Of a stretch of 17,594 nucleotides of DNA, positions 7,156 through 15,638 are shown in pieces. A model generated the notes under the pieces. The model was not told where the DNA came from and ran no database searches. It was given only the letters and a program-made list of their open reading frames with translations. The first letter of the stretch is position 1. Every line of letters begins with the position of its first letter. The translations under genes were made by a program, and so were the position numbers. The stretch comes from an uncultured Rhodobiaceae bacterium (GTDB lineage: Archaea; Thermoplasmatota; Poseidoniia; Poseidoniales; Poseidoniaceae): positions 1-17,594 of the forward strand of contig CALDQY010000163.1 of NCBI GenBank assembly GCA_937911445.1. The letters are read 5' to 3'.

Positions 7156-8373
7156 ATGAAAGAAGGGGAAGAAGTCAAATCTGTGTGGGTGAAAGATGAA
7201 TTTATGGGGGTCACTTTTGCCGATGCAAAAATAGGCCCAGAGGGCTACTATCTCGACGATTCTGAGAAAGCGTTACCCGTTAGTGCGAGTGATTTGGAGC
7301 GCTTCATGTATTGCCCTCTGTCTTGGCAGCTGGCAAAAGAAGGAGCATCCGGTATCGGAGAGGCTGTTGAAGAAGGTGTCGTCAAGCACAAAGAAATCCA
7401 CAATGAAATGAGCGACTATCAGGAAGCGTTGATTCGGATGCGTCGATCACTGATAATCTGGTCATGGTGGTTTGGAATCATCATTGCCTTTGCCATCGAT
7501 GCATTCGCTTTTGTTTACATCGATGACATGATGAACTCACCAATTGAATTCGCTCGAGTACTTTCCATGTGGTCTGTTTCGTCCCTCATTGCTGCAGTTT
7601 TATCGATTGCACTTCCATGGCGAAATTGGTTCAAGATTGAACGCAGCATCAAGGAAATTCGAGACATGAAAGACCGATTCAATTCGACTGGATTGGAACC
7701 AACATGGAGTCCAATCGGTTTCCTTGGAGGATGGTTTTCTGCCGGTAAAACAGAAGCAGGTTTGCTCCTAGCAACGATTGTCATCGGCATTCACGGCATT
7801 GCTTTGGTTGCTGCGGAGGATCGGAATCAAGCAGGATTTATACTCCTCGTAATCGCTTTTCTTTGGACGCTCTTTGCAACGTGGCAACTTCAGCGTTCAC
7901 TCAAAGCGGAAAACGAAATGATTGAACGTCGAGAAAAAGCAGGTCTTGAGGAAGGTACAGAACTTGCATACTCTGACGATGAGAAAAGCAGCGACCTTCT
8001 GATGGACGAGGTTTCTGGACTCCGGGGACGACCGGACCAAATTGTCATCATCGAGGGGGAGTTCATTCCAGTTGAACAAAAGACTGGAAGAATCCCGAAG
8101 AAACCGCATAAATCCCATCGCCTGCAACTTCTCGCATACATCTCACTGGTCGAAACAAGTACAGGAAAGACGCCGCCATATGGCATTCTTCGCTATGGAG
8201 ATGAAGACATCCATCAAGTGTATTGGGATCAACATGCAAAACAGCATCTTCAGGACAGCATCATCGAAGTTCAACGATTGATGGTAGAAGGCGGTGCAAA
8301 ACGTAATCACGAGCGTGAAGGCAAGTGTCGAAACTGTAGTCGACGTTACGCTTGCAGCGAATCGCTTGTCTAA
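7156..8373 (+). CDS. Cas4-like (RecB-type) Fe-S nuclease with a four-helix membrane insertion
   Basis: A 405-aa protein. The ends form a Cas4/RecB-type PD-(D/E)xK nuclease. These are C53 in F-M-Y-C-P-L-S-W, H78 after G74 (motif I), D294 in G-R-P-D, E307-x-K309 in V-E-Q-K-T-G, Q324-L-L-A-Y328, and C391-x2-C394-x5-C400, which with C53 matches the four-cysteine cluster of Cas4 nucleases. Between motif I and motif II lies an insert of about 190 residues with four hydrophobic helices, near 99-121, 136-154, 201-220 and 226-243, plus charged helices. The nuclease would thus sit at the membrane, with both halves on the cytosolic side if four helices cross. ATG 7156 is preferred to the TTG at 7153. 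No cas gene or CRISPR array is nearby. Substrate and role are unknown; DNA uptake, repair or defence are all possible. Confidence 0.82.
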   Translation: MKEGEEVKSVWVKDEFMGVTFADAKIGPEGYYLDDSEKALPVSASDLERFMYCPLSWQLAKEGASGIGEAVEEGVVKHKEIHNEMSDYQEALIRMRRSLIIWSWWFGIIIAFAIDAFAFVYIDDMMNSPIEFARVLSMWSVSSLIAAVLSIALPWRNWFKIERSIKEIRDMKDRFNSTGLEPTWSPIGFLGGWFSAGKTEAGLLLATIVIGIHGIALVAAEDRNQAGFILLVIAFLWTLFATWQLQRSLKAENEMIERREKAGLEEGTELAYSDDEKSSDLLMDEVSGLRGRPDQIVIIEGEFIPVEQKTGRIPKKPHKSHRLQLLAYISLVETSTGKTPPYGILRYGDEDIHQVYWDQHAKQHLQDSIIEVQRLMVEGGAKRNHEREGKCRNCSRRYACSESLV

Positions 8374-8921
8374 TCGACGACACACACGTCGTCTTGTGGA
8401 TAGATGGTGCAGGTTCGGGTCACATCCACACTGAGAAGGAAATTGTCTTGTTCTGAAATGATTCCACCGCCAGTTCCGACAATGTTGATGTTCCATTCTC
8501 CGGAGATGAACTCACCATCGGCCTCCGGTTCGATAAGAACGTATGGAGCTGTTTTCGTTGTATCGTGTGTCGCATTGTACTTGAGGGCTCCAGATGGATC
8601 TTTGATTTCGACGTTCACTTCCCGTAGATCGAAGAAATCAGGGAACAGTTCACGGATGATTTCACCAGCCATTTCAGTCTTGAAATACACACCAATCTTT
8701 GTGACTTCGGAATCAACAGTGAACTTTTCGTTCCATTCGACATTGATTTCAGCGTTGGTAAAATAGTGCTCAACGACAGTCGTTTTGACGGATGTGGATT
8801 GCTGTACATCACCTCGAAGATGCTCCATGTATTCCCTTCCTTGGAGAAGGCCGATGCAGCCTGAGGCAGAAAGCAGCAGCATGGAAAGGGCAACAAAGAC
8901 CGGGAATAATCTCTGCTGCAT
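8370..8921 (-). CDS. Small secreted lipoprotein of unknown function
   Basis: A 183-aa protein if begun at ATG 8921; the frame can extend to a GTG at 8957, but that would put extra residues before a clean signal peptide. Residues 1-21 are a lipoprotein signal: M-Q-Q-R, a hydrophobic core, then L-S-A-S-G-C with C22 as the probable lipid-modified cysteine. The mature part is mostly beta-strand-like, with alternating charged and hydrophobic residues and a late C-T-I-Y-P-Q-D-D-V-C pair that could form a disulfide. No known domain is recognised. It is convergent with the Cas4-like gene, sharing four bases at their stops, so the two are not in one operon. Confidence 0.7.
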   Translation of the reverse strand: MQQRLFPVFVALSMLLLSASGCIGLLQGREYMEHLRGDVQQSTSVKTTVVEHYFTNAEINVEWNEKFTVDSEVTKIGVYFKTEMAGEIIRELFPDFFDLREVNVEIKDPSGALKYNATHDTTKTAPYVLIEPEADGEFISGEWNINIVGTGGGIISEQDNFLLSVDVTRTCTIYPQDDVCVVD

Positions 8922-9073
8922 GATGTTGCCCAACCGACTCAACAATATGAAAATCACCCCGTCATGGGGAAGCGTTCAAACCACTGTTCAATTTCAACGA
9001 AGACGCCTGAATGACGCAACGACGACTCCGAGCGCAAGCGATGACGAACCCTATGAGTGCTGACAGGCATCCA

Positions 9074-11893
9074 TCACTCAAATTTTGCACCGCACGTAGG
9101 ACATTCCTTCGCATCAGTAGGAATGACTGCCCCACATGCACCACAATCGGCTGTTTCAACGGCAGGTTCACGCTTTCTGCGTGGGCGTCGACGAGGTTTT
9201 GCGGATGGAGCTGTTTCATCATCGTCTGCTGTTAGCGGCACTTCAGCATCGTCTTCGAAGGCAAAGTCAGCGCTTGCTTCCGTGATTTCGTTTCCAGCGA
9301 GCGAACTATCGGTCAGTCCCATTCCAACGACAACCTTCTCGCCCGGCATGACACCTTCTTCACCCGTAAGCTCGTACAGATCACCACGGATTTCTGCATC
9401 GCTTGCAGAGAGTGTGGTCCAAGCAGCACCATCCTCGTCTTTGCCATCATCCTTGAGCGATTTCATCTCATCCTTTGACGGCAAGAAGGCATCCAAATCA
9501 TGACCTTCAAACGATTCCTCGACGGTCTTGAGTGTGGTTACAACTTGGTTCTGCATGGCCTCAATTTCCTCTTCGGTCATGTCTTCCATGGCAATCTCAT
9601 CTGCATTACGCAAATCGTACGCAGCAGTGACTTCTTGCTCAGCAGCAACGACGTTCTCGTCCCATTCATCCTCGAGATTCGATTCATCGTAACCAAATTC
9701 TTTGACTGCGTCAGCAAAGTCTTCCGAACCACTGACAATTTCATTCTCATCCTCTTCGGGGAGAGAGACCAATTCTTTCTCTTCAGGAACGTCTCGGACA
9801 CGACGTTCACGGCGTTCAAAGAACTCCGAAACATCTTGTTCAGCACCACAATATGCACAATTCTCCATCAAATCTGGGATGGATTCACCACACTCACGAC
9901 AATCGTGGAATTGAGAACGTGCCTTCCGTAGGTTGAACGAACAATGTGGGCAACGGTTCTCATCGCCCTCAAGCTCTCCATCACAAGCAGGGCAGTAATT
10001 GAAAATGTCACGTTCAACCTCTTCTTCACGCTCACGTGTGAGGAGAATTGCGGCAACCAAAACGCCGATCAAGGCGAGTGCTCCGACAAACATCAGGATG
10101 GCGGTTCCGGTTCCATCGCTGTTGCCACCGTTTGCGCCGGTTCCGTCGGTGAAGACGGTTGAGAACGAACGCTCGTACGTATCAGCCACCATCGAATCGG
10201 ATGGAATCAACTGAACGATGGACATCTTCCCAGATGCTGTGAACGTACACGAAACCTCTGCACGATCTCCAGGGTTTGCAATCGAAACATCGATTGTACC
10301 CCACGTATTCTGACTGTTCTTACAGGTGAACGAGACATCGCCCGTTCCACGGGTTGATTTGACATCCAATGTCATGGTATACTTCTCACCCGATTCTAGT
10401 GGGAAACTCGCAGCCTCACCAGCATCATCGGTCAAGACCATGGAATCAGGGTCCCAATCGAGTTGCAGGCTGGCTTCAACCATCACCGAACCGGTTGCAA
10501 GACTGTTCGTAGGGACTCGATCGTAGGAGCCTGATGCAGCCCGCCATTGAACACTGATTTCTGCCGTATGCTGTCCCAAAGCGGTTCCATGCGATGTTGT
10601 GTAGGTGTAGGTTTGCCCAGATGTCAGTACGACCAGTGGTGATTCAAACGTCTGGCCTTCCCATGTGTAGTAGAATGTCCCAGAAACGGTTACATCGCCT
10701 GTATTGGTTGCAGACATCGACCAATCAACGAATTCACCTGCTGCGACGGATGAACGATTCGCGAGCGCAAGTGGATCAACGAAAACGTCGGGGAGTTCAG
10801 GTAGTGTGAAGGTCGTCAGCAGGACATCGTTCTCGGTACTTTCTTGCGTGAACGAGCCCATTCCATACGGATCGATATTGACTGCAAGCGTGTATTGACC
10901 TGTTGGCAAACCGGCAATATCAGAACTTTGGATGGAGGTTGTCCACGCCTGTTGGCTGTATCCCGTTCCTGCGATTACCACATCGAAGGATTGCAGGGAG
11001 CGAAGAACAGAGGCACCATCACGAATCTCCAAAACCATTGGAACCGTTGTCTCACCCTCGCCAGCTTCTCGAGCGAGGACACCGGATACAGTCCACGGAC
11101 CGATGAGCGAACCTTGTGTTGCCGTTATCGTAACGTCGTCTGAATGCGATAAATCCATTCGCGCATCAACAATCAAAGCAACCGTTGCTTCTTTTCCTTG
11201 TTCGGAAGATTCCATGATTTCGTCCTGTGCATCCGGTGTGAGAAGGATGTCATAGGAACCTGTTGGAGGAGCAACAAACGTTGTGTTCACCCACACTTCA
11301 GACCCTGCAGTAATCGCTTCAGTTGACAATTCGACATCGGTCATTGAACCAGGATAGTTGATTCCGAGATGCGAGGTTGATGCATCCACGCTGCCAATGT
11401 TTCCTATTTTCGTGTTCAACTCAACCGTATCGCCTGCATGAATTCCAGTGGACGGATTCATCGACGTCTCGATAATGTACAAACTCGGTAGTCCTTCGAC
11501 AACAAATGAATGGTAGAATTCGTGCGTGGGTCCGTTGTTGTAGGAATAACTCACCCAGAGCTTGTTCTCACCTACAGACAAACCATCCCATGTTGCCGAT
11601 ACGGTTGCGAAATCATTTGCTTGAATGTTCACTGTTGACGTCAAGAGACGCGTGCTCGGCGAAATCGCATTTGCGTAAAACGAGTATTCGACATTCGCTG
11701 CAAGTTGGGCGTTGTTGTTTTGTAGCGTCAACGAACCCGTAATTGAACCGCCTTCAGTGGGGCTTGCGGGAAGAATGCTCAGCGTTTGTTCCGAGGCCTC
11801 CACTCCGTTGCTATCGTACGAACTCGCTGGAACAACCGCCAGAGATGTCAGCATCAGGAGAACACAACAGATTGCATATGCGCCTCTCGCCAT
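9074..11893 (-). CDS. Surface CARDB-type protein with cytoplasmic zinc ribbons
   Basis: A 939-aa single-pass membrane protein. Residues 1-24 are a signal peptide. About 35-590 is extracellular and beta-rich, with CARDB-like adhesion modules; the clearest spans about 136-243 and ends D-A-Q-D-E-I-M-E-S-S-E-Q, and another lies near 370-472. A membrane helix follows at 598-619, then a charged R-E-R-E-E-E stop-transfer. The inner part holds two adjacent zinc ribbons (C634/C637/C648/C651 and C665/C668/C679/C682), a ~220-residue acidic region, a basic cluster (899-909) and a last ribbon (C917/C920/C931/C934) at the very end. Paired CxxC knuckles indicate zinc binding. A role in sensing outside contacts or organising the envelope from inside is inference. 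It is divergent from the next surface protein. Confidence 0.8.
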   Translation of the reverse strand: MARGAYAICCVLLMLTSLAVVPASSYDSNGVEASEQTLSILPASPTEGGSITGSLTLQNNNAQLAANVEYSFYANAISPSTRLLTSTVNIQANDFATVSATWDGLSVGENKLWVSYSYNNGPTHEFYHSFVVEGLPSLYIIETSMNPSTGIHAGDTVELNTKIGNIGSVDASTSHLGINYPGSMTDVELSTEAITAGSEVWVNTTFVAPPTGSYDILLTPDAQDEIMESSEQGKEATVALIVDARMDLSHSDDVTITATQGSLIGPWTVSGVLAREAGEGETTVPMVLEIRDGASVLRSLQSFDVVIAGTGYSQQAWTTSIQSSDIAGLPTGQYTLAVNIDPYGMGSFTQESTENDVLLTTFTLPELPDVFVDPLALANRSSVAAGEFVDWSMSATNTGDVTVSGTFYYTWEGQTFESPLVVLTSGQTYTYTTSHGTALGQHTAEISVQWRAASGSYDRVPTNSLATGSVMVEASLQLDWDPDSMVLTDDAGEAASFPLESGEKYTMTLDVKSTRGTGDVSFTCKNSQNTWGTIDVSIANPGDRAEVSCTFTASGKMSIVQLIPSDSMVADTYERSFSTVFTDGTGANGGNSDGTGTAILMFVGALALIGVLVAAILLTREREEEVERDIFNYCPACDGELEGDENRCPHCSFNLRKARSQFHDCRECGESIPDLMENCAYCGAEQDVSEFFERRERRVRDVPEEKELVSLPEEDENEIVSGSEDFADAVKEFGYDESNLEDEWDENVVAAEQEVTAAYDLRNADEIAMEDMTEEEIEAMQNQVVTTLKTVEESFEGHDLDAFLPSKDEMKSLKDDGKDEDGAAWTTLSASDAEIRGDLYELTGEEGVMPGEKVVVGMGLTDSSLAGNEITEASADFAFEDDAEVPLTADDDETAPSAKPRRRPRRKREPAVETADCGACGAVIPTDAKECPTCGAKFE

Positions 11894-11995
11894 GGTAATT
11901 CGACGACATGCAAAGCACTTGAACCCATCTGGTCAATACCCCAACAAGACCCTACATATTCTCATGGTAGAAGGGGAGAATTGAAGGGTGGTCGC
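11894..11995. promoter_or_regulatory. Divergent intergenic region between the two surface-protein genes
   Basis: This 102-base gap must contain both promoters. On the plus strand a TATA-like T-A-C-A-T-A-T-T lies at 11953-11960, 36-43 bases before the ATG, leaving room for a short 5' leader. G-A-A-G-G-G-T-G-G just before the ATG could serve as a ribosome site. No TATA-like box was clear for the minus-strand gene. Confidence 0.4.
11953..11960 (+). promoter_or_regulatory. Candidate TATA box of the 605-aa surface protein
   Basis: An AT-only core within an otherwise mixed-composition gap, at a distance from the ATG usual for an archaeal promoter with a short leader. Picked by eye, with no transcript evidence. 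Confidence 0.3.
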
Positions 11996-13813
11996 ATGTC
12001 TAGGCAAAGCATGGGAGGGAGAGTTGTTGCTGTCGGTCTCGTCTCCTTTCTGCTTCTTTCTATGCTCTCGGTTTCACCACCAATTGCAACACATCTCGAA
12101 GAACGCACAGAAGCATCCAGCACTTCGGGCGTGAGCATCGTTTTCTCAAACGGTCCCGCTGAGGACGAATCCGTGACCGGCTTGAAAACCGTCACATTTG
12201 CACTCTCCGGCTCGGGAACCATTGATTCGATCCTTGTTGAAATCGCAGAAGTTGGAAACGCCTATGCAACGGTTACAAACCTCACAGGTTCTCCTTGGCT
12301 GTTCAACCTCGATTCAACATCCTACACCAACGGAACCTACACGCTTCGTGCGACTGGATGGGATACTGATGTGAGTGATGTTACGGTTAGCACGACTGAT
12401 GAGTTCACCATCGACAATCACATTCCTGAAATCACAGCGTTCACCGTCCTATCTCCCGATGTTGGAAGTGGATCAGCAAGTACCGACCGAGCTTGGTTCA
12501 ATGTGAGTGAAACGGGAACGCTCGAATTCCGATACGGTATTTCCGATGACGATTTTGACCGTGCTACGCTCCAGAACGTTCCCGGCCCTGGTTCACCTTC
12601 AACCGACGGCCCAACATCGCTTGCGTATGGTTGGGACTGGAGCAGTGGTTCGTTTTCTGAAGGCACATGGAATCCTCGTCTTACGGTCTTCGATGATTCT
12701 GGACTCAGCAGCTCTGAGACCATCTTCATCGGAATTGACCGAACTGGTCCAACCATGAGCAGTGTTTCCGTTGGAAATGGAAACACATGGCAATCTACAA
12801 CCTCGATCAGCATCAGTGGTCTTCTTGATGCTGCCAACGATGGTTCAGGAAGTGGCGTTGACATTGTTGAATTGCAAATCGATGGTGGAACGTGGACTTC
12901 CCTCACCTCGAACACACATACCATCGAATTGAGCGAAGGCAATCACAGCCTGTCATGGCGAGCCACGGACCGCGTTGGAAACACGGGCAACACTGTCTCA
13001 GATACCATTCGTATCGATACATCAATGCCTGAACTCGTTGGTTGGAGTGTCGATCCACTGACAACCGATTTGATTGGTACAGCAAACATATCCTTCTCGA
13101 CCTACGATCTTCTTTCAGGTGTTGATGAGAGCGCTGTCTCATTGCAATATGGATTTGACTCGAACGGAGTTGGCCAAACTCCCGATCTATCAGGACAGTG
13201 GCTCGAACTTCCAGGTTCGGGATTGGACCGTGGATTAGCATTGGCCAATTGGGCAACGAAATCTCGTCAATACCTCATGCTTCGCGCAACGGTTTCCGAT
13301 GAAGCTGGAAACACCGAAACAACGGAACCTCAAGCCTTCCAAGTCATGCCTGGACTTGATCTGTCATGGAATGCAACCGCAACCGACGTTGATCGATTGG
13401 TTGTACGTCCAGGTGAAACGTTTGGAAACATCACCATCACTGGTGAATTGCGTTCAAATCAAATCTACGCTGGAGCGGTTGTCGTCAGTCTCGAAGCTGC
13501 TCCTGCTGATCGTAGTGCTACAACGGACTGGACGGTCATGAATGTGGTCACCCTACCTGCAGGGTCGCTTGGCGATGGTGTTGAAACCATTGAATGGACC
13601 TACACAGTTCCAAACAGTGGTCAGTACGACTTGCGCCTTCGCATCGATCCGACCAATGTCATTGATGAGAACAGTGAGATCAACAACGACCACTACATGG
13701 TCGTCACCGGGGCTGATATCTCGAGCCCTGGCTTGGTGCCGTCCTTCGCTCCAACCCTCACAGCTCTCATCTGTGTCGGCTTTGTTGTTGCAATGCTTCA
13801 ACAACGAGATTGA
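11996..13813 (+). CDS. Secreted Ig-like/CARDB surface protein with C-terminal membrane anchor
   Basis: A 605-aa exported protein. Residues about 9-32 are a signal peptide, possibly cut near S-P-P-I-A-T. The rest is threonine/serine-rich and beta-rich. Ig-like repeats are separated by the recurring boundary I-D-x-x-x-P (I-D-N-H-I-P-E, I-D-R-T-G-P-T, I-D-T-S-M-P-E). A CARDB-like module near the end closes with D-P-T-N-V-I-D-E-N-S-E-I-N-N-D. The C-terminus is a P-G-L, then a ~20-residue hydrophobic helix, then Q-Q-R-D. This three-part tail recalls archaeosortase (PGF-CTERM-type) signals, but the match is loose and a simple membrane anchor is equally possible. The frame is open upstream to 11786, but those codons overlap the divergent gene and the residues before M at 11996 are not signal-like. 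The Dim2-like gene begins 26 bases after the stop. Confidence 0.75.
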   Translation: MSRQSMGGRVVAVGLVSFLLLSMLSVSPPIATHLEERTEASSTSGVSIVFSNGPAEDESVTGLKTVTFALSGSGTIDSILVEIAEVGNAYATVTNLTGSPWLFNLDSTSYTNGTYTLRATGWDTDVSDVTVSTTDEFTIDNHIPEITAFTVLSPDVGSGSASTDRAWFNVSETGTLEFRYGISDDDFDRATLQNVPGPGSPSTDGPTSLAYGWDWSSGSFSEGTWNPRLTVFDDSGLSSSETIFIGIDRTGPTMSSVSVGNGNTWQSTTSISISGLLDAANDGSGSGVDIVELQIDGGTWTSLTSNTHTIELSEGNHSLSWRATDRVGNTGNTVSDTIRIDTSMPELVGWSVDPLTTDLIGTANISFSTYDLLSGVDESAVSLQYGFDSNGVGQTPDLSGQWLELPGSGLDRGLALANWATKSRQYLMLRATVSDEAGNTETTEPQAFQVMPGLDLSWNATATDVDRLVVRPGETFGNITITGELRSNQIYAGAVVVSLEAAPADRSATTDWTVMNVVTLPAGSLGDGVETIEWTYTVPNSGQYDLRLRIDPTNVIDENSEINNDHYMVVTGADISSPGLVPSFAPTLTALICVGFVVAMLQQRD

Positions 13814-13839
13814 AAAAGAGTGGCAGTAGGCGTTGATAC

Positions 13840-14583
13840 ATGCGACAAGGATTGCCACGTATTCCGAAGGACAGAATCGCTGTCCTCATCGGTTCGAAAG
13901 GGACGACTGCAAAGGCACTTCGTGAAGCGTCAGGAGCGCAAGAGTTTCACATCGATTCTGAATCTGGCGATGTTGAAGTCGTCTGGGGAGAACCTGGCTC
14001 GTACGACCCGATTAAGGCGATGAAATTCCCAGATGTTATCAAAGCGATAGGACGAGGCATGGCTCCAAATGCAGCGATTCGTTTGCTTGAAGATAACAAC
14101 TTTTTCGAAATGGTCGATTTGAAAGATTTCGTTGGAAAGCGATCCCAGCAACAACGACGCATTCGTGCCCGAATCATTGGAAGTCAAGGTAAGATTCGAC
14201 GCTTGATCGAAAATCTCACCGACGTTGAAATCACGATTTACAAATCGACCGTCGTTCTTGTTGGTGATGCTGACGGTCTTTCCCTTGCCCGTCAGGCCGT
14301 TGAAATGATTGCAGGTGGTTCTGAGCACGGAAGTGTTCTATCGTTCCTTGAGCGAAGCCGTAAGCGTATGAAGATGGACAACCGTTCGCTCGAGTACATC
14401 GAGACCCGTCAAGACGAGGGGCGGTCAGATGGCTTCGATGGACTTGTTCCCGGACTCGCTGACATCTCCGAGCGTCGTGGACGACGTCTACGTGCCAGCC
14501 AAATCGATCCTGATGATGATGAAGCCGTTGATACTATGATGGAAATGGCTGATGACGAATCCATCACGTGGGAAGAAGAGTGA
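13840..14583 (+). CDS. KH-domain RNA-binding protein, Dim2/Pno1-like
   Basis: A 247-aa protein with two KH domains: the first about 5-80 with I-G-S-K-G at 17-21, the second about 105-160 with I-I-G-S-Q-G-K at 112-118. Two tandem KH units, with R-A-R-I-I-G before the GxxG loop, are characteristic of the archaeal Dim2/Pno1 group, which binds the 3' end region of 16S/18S rRNA during small-subunit maturation. The C-terminal ~70 residues are charged and acidic (ending E-E-E), longer than the bare KH core. It is commonly found next to aIF1A and RIO1 genes in archaea, as here, although it lies on the opposite strand. Its stop is one base from the RIO1 stop. Confidence 0.88.
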   Translation: MRQGLPRIPKDRIAVLIGSKGTTAKALREASGAQEFHIDSESGDVEVVWGEPGSYDPIKAMKFPDVIKAIGRGMAPNAAIRLLEDNNFFEMVDLKDFVGKRSQQQRRIRARIIGSQGKIRRLIENLTDVEITIYKSTVVLVGDADGLSLARQAVEMIAGGSEHGSVLSFLERSRKRMKMDNRSLEYIETRQDEGRSDGFDGLVPGLADISERRGRRLRASQIDPDDDEAVDTMMEMADDESITWEEE

Positions 14584-14584
14584 A

Positions 14585-15583
14585 TCACTCTTCCTCAGTT
14601 CGCTCAGCAACGTGTGAAAGATCCATTTCGAGAACATCGTACATTGCATCTGCTAATTCAACATCAAGCCCATTCTTGTTAGCCCATTCTACGAGACGTG
14701 TCACATCACGAACCAAGAATTCCTTCGCTTTCGGGTGATGTTGTACAACACCTTGGCCAACATCGATGACGATTGGAGCATTACCATGCCATAGAATGTT
14801 GAATGGTGAGAAATCACCATGCACCAATTCTGCTTTTTGCCATGAAACTGCAAGGAACTCAAGCATTTCATCGTAAACAGCTTCTGGATGGTCGATTTTG
14901 ACATCTCGTAACTTCGGAGAAGGTTGAGATTCGGTTCCTAAATAATCCATAACGAGGACGTTCTTCTGAATAGCAATCGGTTGTGGTACAGGTAGACCCC
15001 AGCGGTAGAGTCGCATCAAATTGCGGTGTTCTTTGCGTACCCAAATGTCGACAAGGTCACGATGTCGTCGTCGAAGTCCACCGAACCGTGGGTCGCCCTC
15101 GATGTACTGCATCAAATTCTTGAAGACTGCATTGGATGTGTGGAAAATCTTGACGGCAACACTCTTTCCTTGTTGATCGGTTCCGTGGAACACGTGTGCT
15201 TCCTTTCCACGAGCGACTGGAAAATCGAGTGTATCCAAAACCCCTGCATTCATCAGTTTGTACAAGGACATCAATGTGAGGCGATCAAAGACTTGGTCAA
15301 ACACTCGACGATCGACCCAATCGTAGGTCCCACTGCCCATCGCCCCTTGTATTCGTTTCTCGATTTTCTGGAACATACGCTTGTTCTTATCGTCCTTCAT
15401 CCAATTGTATTGGCTATCCTTCTTCTCCAATTCAGACACAAACTTTGAGGTATGTTCCTCATTGTAATCATGATCTGCTTGTTCTTCAGCAGAACGTTGA
15501 CGTCGGTTTCGTTTACGACGTGTTTGTTTGCGTTGACGGGTGCGTTCCGTTAACTCATCCCAATCGTCACCAGAACGTGCCAT
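14585..15583 (-). CDS. rio1: RIO1-family atypical serine protein kinase
   Basis: A 332-aa atypical kinase/ATPase of small ribosomal subunit biogenesis. It has the RIO flexible-loop ATP site G-K-E-A-H-V-F at 126-132, the ATP-anchoring lysine K145 in A-V-K-I-F, a catalytic loop H255-G-D257-F-S-P-F-N262, and the metal-binding aspartate D274 in I-D-V-G-Q-G. The N-terminal 40 residues are strongly basic and may contact rRNA. Start: ATG 15583 is preferred because G-A-G-G-A-G lies just upstream (15591-15596, minus strand); an ATG at 15604 would add seven residues and swallow that site. It follows aIF1A on the same strand by 55 bases and is convergent with the Dim2-like gene. Confidence 0.93.
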   Translation of the reverse strand: MARSGDDWDELTERTRQRKQTRRKRNRRQRSAEEQADHDYNEEHTSKFVSELEKKDSQYNWMKDDKNKRMFQKIEKRIQGAMGSGTYDWVDRRVFDQVFDRLTLMSLYKLMNAGVLDTLDFPVARGKEAHVFHGTDQQGKSVAVKIFHTSNAVFKNLMQYIEGDPRFGGLRRRHRDLVDIWVRKEHRNLMRLYRWGLPVPQPIAIQKNVLVMDYLGTESQPSPKLRDVKIDHPEAVYDEMLEFLAVSWQKAELVHGDFSPFNILWHGNAPIVIDVGQGVVQHHPKAKEFLVRDVTRLVEWANKNGLDVELADAMYDVLEMDLSHVAERTEEE

Positions 15584-15590
15584 ACGAATA

Positions 15591-15596
15591 CTCCTC
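15591..15596 (-). promoter_or_regulatory. Shine-Dalgarno site deciding the RIO1 start
   Basis: The minus strand reads G-A-G-G-A-G seven bases before the ATG at 15583. This favours that start over the in-frame ATG at 15604. Confidence 0.5.
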
Positions 15597-15638
15597 AATC
15601 GCATGTTGGGGTTCGTTCAACTTCAATCCTTTGCCATA

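Noticed and set aside
8922..9073. Possible RNA gene or small ORF in the 152-base gap between the lipoprotein and the zinc-ribbon surface protein
   Set aside because: No tRNA-like fold, strong stem or convincing coding frame was seen; it most likely holds the lipoprotein promoter.
11786..11995. Upstream extension of the 605-aa surface protein
   Set aside because: It would overlap the divergent gene by over 100 bases and bury the signal peptide behind 70 polar residues.
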